Shown here in pieces: positions 58,808 through 64,000 of a DNA stretch of 64,000 nt. Position numbers and translations under genes: made by a program. The stretch comes from Salvator merianae (taxonomy: Eukaryota; Chordata; Lepidosauria; Squamata; Teiidae). The stretch's first letter is position 1. Each line of letters starts with the position of its first letter. The notes beneath the pieces are model-generated. The model saw only the letters and a program-made list of their open reading frames with translations. It was not told the DNA's origin and searched no databases. The stretch covers positions 4,356,435 to 4,420,434 of the forward strand of contig QVOM02000115.1 of NCBI GenBank assembly GCA_003586115.2, read 5' to 3'.

Positions 58808-59300
58808 TGAATTGCAGTACCAGCATGAGACTATCAGATGCTTCAACTGGCTGTCCTGGCTTCCTTTGGTACCTTTACGCCAATCCTGAGTAGAGAGTGG
58901 CATCCAGGAGATGTGGGAAACTCACCTCTGTCCCATTTTAGGCCCCTTCATGGGTGGAGCAGCAGGGCACATTGGCACACATCATCAGGCATGTGTGTGA
59001 AATCACATGTAGTCATGCACAGCCACACCCGTTTGTGGGATATCATTATGCCTGCATACAGCTCCATGTGACGCTGCGTGCAAGTGTGATCATCCACAGA
59101 AATGTGCACTGCAGCCCTGCCCATGAAGGGGACTAAAATGGCAGTGAACCACACTACAGGACAGAGGTGAGTTCTCCACACTGCCTGGATATGACTCTTA
59201 ATTCTGGAGTCATGTAAAGGTGCCAAAGGGAGCCAGGACTGTCAAGTAAAGCAACTGACAGTCCCATGCCTCTACTGCAGTTTGGGACTGCAGTTTGGCA
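58808..59300. repeat. Large imperfect palindrome (fold-back element)
   Basis: The left arm (about 58811-59000) and right arm (about 59075-59297) are reverse complements over roughly 190-220 bases with scattered mismatches and small indels. Examples are 'gtcctggcttcctttggtacc' against the reverse complement of 'ggtgccaaagggagccaggac', and 'ctcacctctgtcc' against 'ggacagaggtgag'. A spacer of about 75 bases lies between. The size and symmetry fit a fold-back MITE. No target duplication was identified, and the frames on both strands are a consequence of the symmetry. Confidence 0.8.
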
Positions 59301-59304
59301 CATC

Positions 59305-59765
59305 CATAGCCTGAAAGTTAAAACAGACTACTGTAATTCATTTTAGCTAGACACCGCATTGGCATGGCCCACTCACTGACTTTTGCATGCCAATTCTAAA
59401 TGTTTCTTATTTGTGTATCTGTATGTGCACGTATAGTGTGTGGCATGACATAAATATTCATAGGCACGGGTTGCTGATGTCTATTGAGACTGATGAGTGG
59501 AGGGCAGGGCAGTTCAATGTAAATGGTACCCAGTGGTCAGAGAAGGCAGAGCTAACAGGAGATGAGGCAATGCAAAGCTGCAGTTCTGTTTAAGCCCAAA
59601 AGAAAATTGTGCTTTCCCAAACATAATGAATCCTGCTCACATTAGAATGGATTCATATTTGAAGAAGACAGGGGGTGGACTTGAGCTTTTAGCTACTGTG
59701 TATGGTGAAGCTATTCCAACTTTACCCTCATGGGTCAGCTGTCAATATCCATTGGGGCATCACCG
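59305..59765. other. Unclassified spacer
   Basis: No recognised feature; no supported reading frame. Confidence 0.5.
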
Positions 59766-59767
59766 AG

Positions 59768-60035
59768 TGTTGGAGATGAGCCAAACAGGTTTAATCCGTT
59801 CGCAGCGAAACAGCCAGTTCGTGAATGTTTGCATTGAACTGAATATTCAGTTCCAAAAATTCAACTGAATTATACCAGTCCTCCAGTTGCAAACACAAAC
59901 TGTTCAATTGAATAGTTCACATTTGCTGTGGTTTTGCCCTTGAAAAGGGCTTTTTAATGGGAAATTAAAAGGTTGCCCATTGAACCGAACAAATGGTGAA
60001 CAGAATATACAAGTTTAGTTTATACACATTTATAC
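59768..60035. repeat. Repeat-like block with gaactg/cagttc inverted words
   Basis: Contains a perfect 18-base palindrome, 'gaactgaatattcagttc' (about 59836-59853), and many inverted gaac/gttc words like those inside the hAT-like element at 12.6 kb. Termini are unclear, so membership in that family is a guess. Confidence 0.35.
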
Positions 60036-60039
60036 TGGG

Positions 60040-61260
60040 TGTTCTATAGCACAGCTGGCCAAACTATGATCCTTCAGGTGATACTGGATGGCAACTTACA
60101 CATTCTAGAATACTAGAACTAGAAGTTTGCAAATAAATGATTTCAAGCTGCTGAATACCATAATACACTTTTAGCACTAGAGAACCAAATTGTTTCCAAA
60201 GGGATCTTTACCAGCTGCTTTTATTTCTCAGTTTCATTTCCAGTCTCTATGAGCAAACATAGCAAAGGAGGTCATTTGTACCTGAATTCTATTTTTGATA
60301 CTTGTCTTTCTTCTCATATTTAAAAGACTGCATCCATTTGGCAGTTTCTTCCTGTTGCTCACCTTTTTTTTTTTTAAATCACTCATAAGAAAAAGGTAAA
60401 GATGGGACCAGTTTCTGCATTGTTCATTTCTAAATGAGACAGCAAAAGCTCTGTTACAGTCCCCGAGAGACACTGTCTGGCATGAGTCAGCAATGAGCCG
60501 GATTTACTGCCAATTGATTAAATTAACAATTGTTATAAGCCAAAGGTGGGGGTAGAAAGGGTGGAGGAAGGGAAGGAAAGAAACAGTTTTCATAGCTTTT
60601 GAATTATTTATGCTCTGGAACTCTATATGCTACACTCTGTCCATACTTGATAGACATAGGCAGCCAAAGAGACCCTGCCTTTAAAGGTACACAATCCTTG
60701 CATGCATTTCAAACTGGTTCATTTCACAAGGTTCATTTAAGGAGGAAAGGAATGCCAAGGGCTCACAGTCTAAGATCGTGCCACTGTTGTCGAAGATTGC
60801 ATAGATGAAAAGGGTTTGGGGACCATTCACTTCTCTCTTAAAAGACTGGGGAGAAAATCCTTAGGCTTGAGGAAAGCAATTCAATGGAATTCTTCTTTTG
60901 GGTACAGTAGCTATAAAGCAGTGATCAGAGCAATTTATGGATGTTTCAAATAGAGGTGAATTGGGTGAACATGGGGAAAAAGTCAAGGAGGAATTAACGT
61001 CTCTTCTATTCTCTGGTCCATGGTGGCAAAGGTTTTGGAAAAGCAACTGATTGATGAAGGATAAACTGTGATGTTGCATTTTACTATGTTGCATTTAATT
61101 GAATGTCACTAGAGACAAAATACAGGTTAGAATCAACCTTTGGTCAACTTCAGAATGATTGAAGATGCATCTGCACATGTATGGCTAGCCTGTGTGATCA
61201 ACTAACAATGAAACTAATGTACATCTTCCTTTAAAAAAAAGAGGAAAAAAACTCTCTTAC
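60040..61260. other. Unclassified spacer
   Basis: No recognised repeat. Two short minus frames (60234-60473, 60861-61094) are without domain evidence. Confidence 0.45.
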
Positions 61261-61269
61261 ATTTAGGAA

Positions 61270-61489
61270 AAGAGATGTACCAAATGTGTGTTCAATGAAC
61301 ACACATGGGACCTATAATAGCAGCAGCAATGACAAGAGCAGGAAGCTTGTAGGTTCTCTGCTTTGCAGTTCTACTCATAAGTAGGTGAGTGCAACTGACT
61401 ACAGCCAGGACTGTCAGTGAATGAACTGAACTGTCATGGGCAACTAAACCCTGTTGGTGTTCATTGAATGCACATTCAGTACATTTCTA
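61270..61489. mobile_element. Non-autonomous hAT element with perfect 8-bp TSD
   Basis: A 220-bp element flanked by identical TTTAGGAA (61262-61269 and 61490-61497). Terminal inverted repeats of about 32 bp: left starts AAGAGATGTACCAAATGTG, and right reverse-complemented starts TAGAAATGTACTGAATGTG. Both lead into the same word, TTCAATGAACAC. Ends are similar to the hAT copies at 12.6 and 19.9 kb. Non-coding. Confidence 0.92.
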
Positions 61490-61501
61490 TTTAGGAACTG
61501 G

Positions 61502-61981
61502 GGCTGCATCCAGACAGGTTGTAAAATCCTGGATTTTCCCAGGGCTATGTTGAGATTGCCACACATGTCCATGACAATCTCAACATAGCCCCGAAATATT
61601 GAGGTGATATCTCACAATAACATTATTGTGAGAAAATCAGCACCTAAGCTGGGTTTTATGTTAAAAGCAAGAGCACGTACCTGCCTGGACACTTGCTCAT
61701 GTGATCCATCATTGTAGGAATGGTTCCTGCGCATGTGCAGGGCCAAACCCAGCCAAAAATGGCAGCCACGCATAGCACAGAGTGGCAGTTGCACACTTCC
61801 AGGTATTGAATACCTGGATGTACGCATTGTGCCATCATGGGAGCAACTGCCGTACTGGTAGGTGCCTCTGCTTTTTTCCACAGTGTTGCCCTGCCATCTG
61901 GGTGACAACCAATTATTCTGGAATTACTTTATTCTGGAATATTGCTAAATAGCGATACATTCAGGAACTATGGAGGCAGCC
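61502..61981. mobile_element. MITE family 3, long copy
   Basis: Starts GGCTGCATCCAGACAGG and ends ...TATGGAGGCAGCC. The right ~60 bases match the right ends at 22.75 and 52.55 kb. Internal stems include 'ctatgttgagattgcc...caatctcaacatag' (about 61551-61590), 'ctcacaataacattattgtgag' (61611-61632) and 'ccaggtattgaatacctgg' (61799-61817). It lies four bases after the target duplication of the hAT element. Minus frames across it are not credible genes. Confidence 0.7.
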
Positions 61982-61984
61982 TAT

Positions 61985-62365
61985 ATCAATACCATTCAGG
62001 GAAGGAGTACAGAGTTCACACTTGGGAAAAGAAGGGTGGAATTACTAGAGTGATGCTTGGGGGAACATGCAGATAGCCAACCAATCATGATTCAAAGGTA
62101 AAGGAATAAATTCAGAGGAAAAGTAGAAGGAACATGAAGGGAAAAGGTCAATAGAGTAACTTTCTGTTATAATCTGAGGTTTGGGTTTGAATGATTTGAA
62201 AAAAAAAAGACAGATACAAAAGTTTGTATCTCCTCAGGTTTGAGGAGGTCCACTTGAATTGAGGGGGGGCATCTGTTAGAATCTGTCAAATACCCCAGTT
62301 TGAATCAAACTGGTTCATGTTCAACATTATCTTTTCCATTTAAAAGGGCTTCTTAAAAAGAAAAT
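61985..62365. other. Unclassified; left flank of SINE, perhaps a hAT-like host
   Basis: The text around 62300-62340 ('gtttgaatcaaactggttc') and after the SINE at 62570-62680 ('ttcgagcagaacagtt...gaacatctctata') shares inverted gaac/gttc words and an AGAGATGTTC-like end with hAT-like copies elsewhere. The left end could not be placed. Confidence 0.35.
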
Positions 62366-62369
62366 AAAA

Positions 62370-62552
62370 GAAGAAGAAGAAGAAGAACTTGGTCTTTATA
62401 CCCCGCTTTTCTCGGCCGAAGCTGACTCAAAGTGGCTTACAAGGTTATTTTTCGCCCGAAGGCTTACATCTGTCTATCTTCCGCATCACACAATGTGATG
62501 CTCCCTATTTATCTACTTGCAGTTACTTGCTTTCGAACAGCTAGGTTGGCTT
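62370..62552 (-). mobile_element. tRNA-derived SINE, 5'-truncated copy of the 7.7 kb element
   Basis: Nearly identical to 7740-7917: CTT-repeat tail (here GAA on the plus strand), 'ataccccgcttttctcggccgaagctgactcaaag', 'tatttttcgcccgaaggcttacatctgtctatcttcc', ending 'cgaacagctaggttggct'. The tRNA-like head present at 7.9-8.04 kb is missing, as expected of incomplete reverse transcription. Non-coding. Confidence 0.85.
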
Positions 62553-62555
62553 TTT

Positions 62556-62690
62556 TTGGTATGAACATGTTTGCTGTTTGATCAAACCTGTTTGAAAAGG
62601 TTCCAATTTGAACCAAACCATTTAAGGTTCAGTTCAGTTAGATTCGAGCAGAACAGTTATTTTACTGTTTATGAACATCTCTATAGAGGA
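62556..62690. repeat. Possible right end of a hAT-like element
   Basis: Ends 'gtttatgaacatctcta', whose reverse complement, TAGAGATGTTC, resembles the hAT ends at 12.6, 19.9 and 61.3 kb. The left end is not identified. If correct, the SINE at 62.37 kb inserted within this element. Confidence 0.35.
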
Positions 62691-62694
62691 AATG

Positions 62695-63415
62695 TCCCTC
62701 AGCAAGAAATGTTCCCAGTGGGTGAAGAAAGACAATGCCCAGTTATGACCAGAGACTAAAATCAGTTTATAGATTGAAAATATATTAGCAGACCAGTGGA
62801 AATGTTTCCACTAGCAGAAACTTTAGTTTTTTTCCCCATGTGCAGTAAGCTACAGAACGTCTGATCCAAGACTGTGTTGGCATAGATCATACCAGACAGC
62901 AGCGGTGGCTGTGCTACACCAATGCTTTTAAGAAAGTGTGGGAACGTCCAGACCTTCTGAGAAGCAAAATTTCTAGGGCATGGGCCAGGAGAGCCTGCCA
63001 GCTTCATCAGGACTCTGGAGCAATGCCTCCACTAATATCACGTTCTTTTAGGCAATTATCTACTATAACTAACAGTGGCTTCTCATGGAAAACCAATTAG
63101 CCAATAATGATATCTCAGGAGAAGCAAAGAATTTGTGGAACATGTATTTCATCAAAGTAGCCATACTGTCTCTGAGATTCATGAGGTACCCACTATGTGG
63201 TACCCAGGTATTCTCACTGTATGGCCATGTCTCCACACTTTATAAAACAGGCTTGGTCTGCCAGGAGCTGAGCTATCACATCACCAATTACAGTTGCACA
63301 AGGTGCCCCAGAGAAATGTTGTGGCTACTGTCAGAGGCACCTTCATGCGAAAGGTACAATTTTGCTCTCTTCAGAAGAGCCCCTCAATCATTAGGTCATC
63401 AGGTGCCTTTGCTTT
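62695..63415. other. Unclassified spacer
   Basis: No recognised feature. The plus frame 63085-63471 runs into the CR1 and has no domain. Confidence 0.45.
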
Positions 63416-63419
63416 CCAA

Positions 63420-64000
63420 AATGGAGGTGCAGAGCGACAGACCAGGAAAAGGATCTTGGGGTTCTGTTTGAAAGCTCCATGAAGATGTCAACCCAGTGTG
63501 CAGCGGCAGTGAAAAAAGGCAAATTCAATGCTAGGTGTAATTAGAAAGGGAATAGAAAATAAGTCTGCAAGTGTCATTGTGCTTCCTTACAAATCTATGG
63601 TGAGACCACACTTGGAATATTGTGTACAGTTCTGGTCTCCACACTTCAGAAAGGATATTGGAGAAGGTGCAGAATTCGAAAAGGGCAACCAGAATGATCA
63701 AGGGGCTGGAACACCTTCCTTACAAAATCAGACTGCAACGTCTTGGTCTCTTCAGCCTTGAAAAACAGTGTTTAAGAGGGGACCTGAAAGTATATAAAAT
63801 CATGCACAGTATGGATAAGTTGAATATAGAGAAATTCTTTTCTCTATCACACAACACTAGGATCAAGGGGCACTCTCTGAAGCTGATGAGTAGGAGAGTT
63901 AGGGGAAGTATTTTTTCACCCAGAGGGTCATCAGTCAATGGAATTTATTACCACAAGAGGTGGTGATAGCAACCAGCCTAGATAGCTTTAAGAAAGAATT
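63420..64000 (+). mobile_element. CR1 LINE, ORF2 C-terminal half, continues past window end
   Basis: Starts near 'ggaaaaggatcttggggttctg' and follows CR1 ORF2: 'tgtgcagcggcagtgaaaaaaggc', 'tatggtgagaccacacttggaatattgtgtacagttctgg', 'ggcaaccagaatgatcaagggg'. It then reads 'tattttttcacccagagggtcatcag' and 'gatagctttaagaaagaatt' at the edge. The last part is the start of the 3' UTR found in the copies at 4.7, 12.1, 23.0 and 41.7 kb, so this copy links ORF and 3' end. The frame is split between 63528-63761 and 63622-63966 by a frameshift, so it is inactive. Confidence 0.92.

Overview
The window looks like non-coding, transposon-rich nuclear DNA from a vertebrate, most probably a squamate reptile (lizard, gecko or snake). 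The inference rests on the combination of repeats: a Bov-B (RTE) LINE, many CR1 LINE pieces ending in ATTCTATG or ATGTTCTT tails, L2-like LINEs with AAAT tails, tRNA-derived SINEs (one with a Bov-B-like tail), and many short non-autonomous DNA transposons, several of hAT type. The species cannot be named from the sequence. I found no host protein-coding exon, no functional RNA gene and no CRISPR or bacterial feature. The open reading frames present are short chance frames or decayed transposon fragments, so the window is probably intergenic or a large intron.

Layout. 0-5 kb: mostly unclassified DNA with an L2-like 3' end (3.2-3.6 kb) and a CR1 3' end (4.7-5.0 kb). 5.3-7.2 kb: a rearranged minus-strand L2-like LINE carrying two copies of the same linker region. 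7.7-11.5 kb: a tRNA-derived SINE, a GAAA microsatellite, two hairpin-rich MITEs, a second MITE family, a CR1 fragment and a GC-rich hAT element with a perfect 8-bp target duplication. 12-13.4 kb: an L2-like 3' end hosting a CR1 insertion and a hAT-like insertion, next to a palindrome of about 190 bp. 14-15.3 kb: a CR1 reverse-transcriptase fragment. 19.7-20.7 kb: an L2-like LINE split by a hAT element with a perfect 8-bp duplication. 21.3-24.4 kb: another hairpin MITE, a short palindromic MITE, a CR1 tail and a SINE. 25-35 kb: mostly unclassified, with a SINE, an older repeat and a hexanucleotide array. 35.6-38.8 kb: a nearly full-length but dead Bov-B interrupted by a CR1 tail. 41.7-43.1 kb: CR1, SINE and a MITE. 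46.4-48 kb: an L2-like 3' end and the largest, CpG-rich hairpin MITE. 52-62 kb: MITE pieces, a long imperfect palindrome at 58.8-59.3 kb, and a hAT element beside a family-3 MITE. 62.4-64 kb: a 5'-truncated SINE and a CR1 running off the window.

The strongest candidate for something undescribed is a family of at least five 0.25-0.7 kb elements (near 8.7, 10.0, 21.3, 47.3 and 57.3 kb). They share GGGCCTGTTYGCACTT-like ends, a GCCATGGCGACTGG-like core and, in the better copies, a fixed series of internal hairpins. All family assignments come from reading the sequence and from recall of known repeats; no database search was run.
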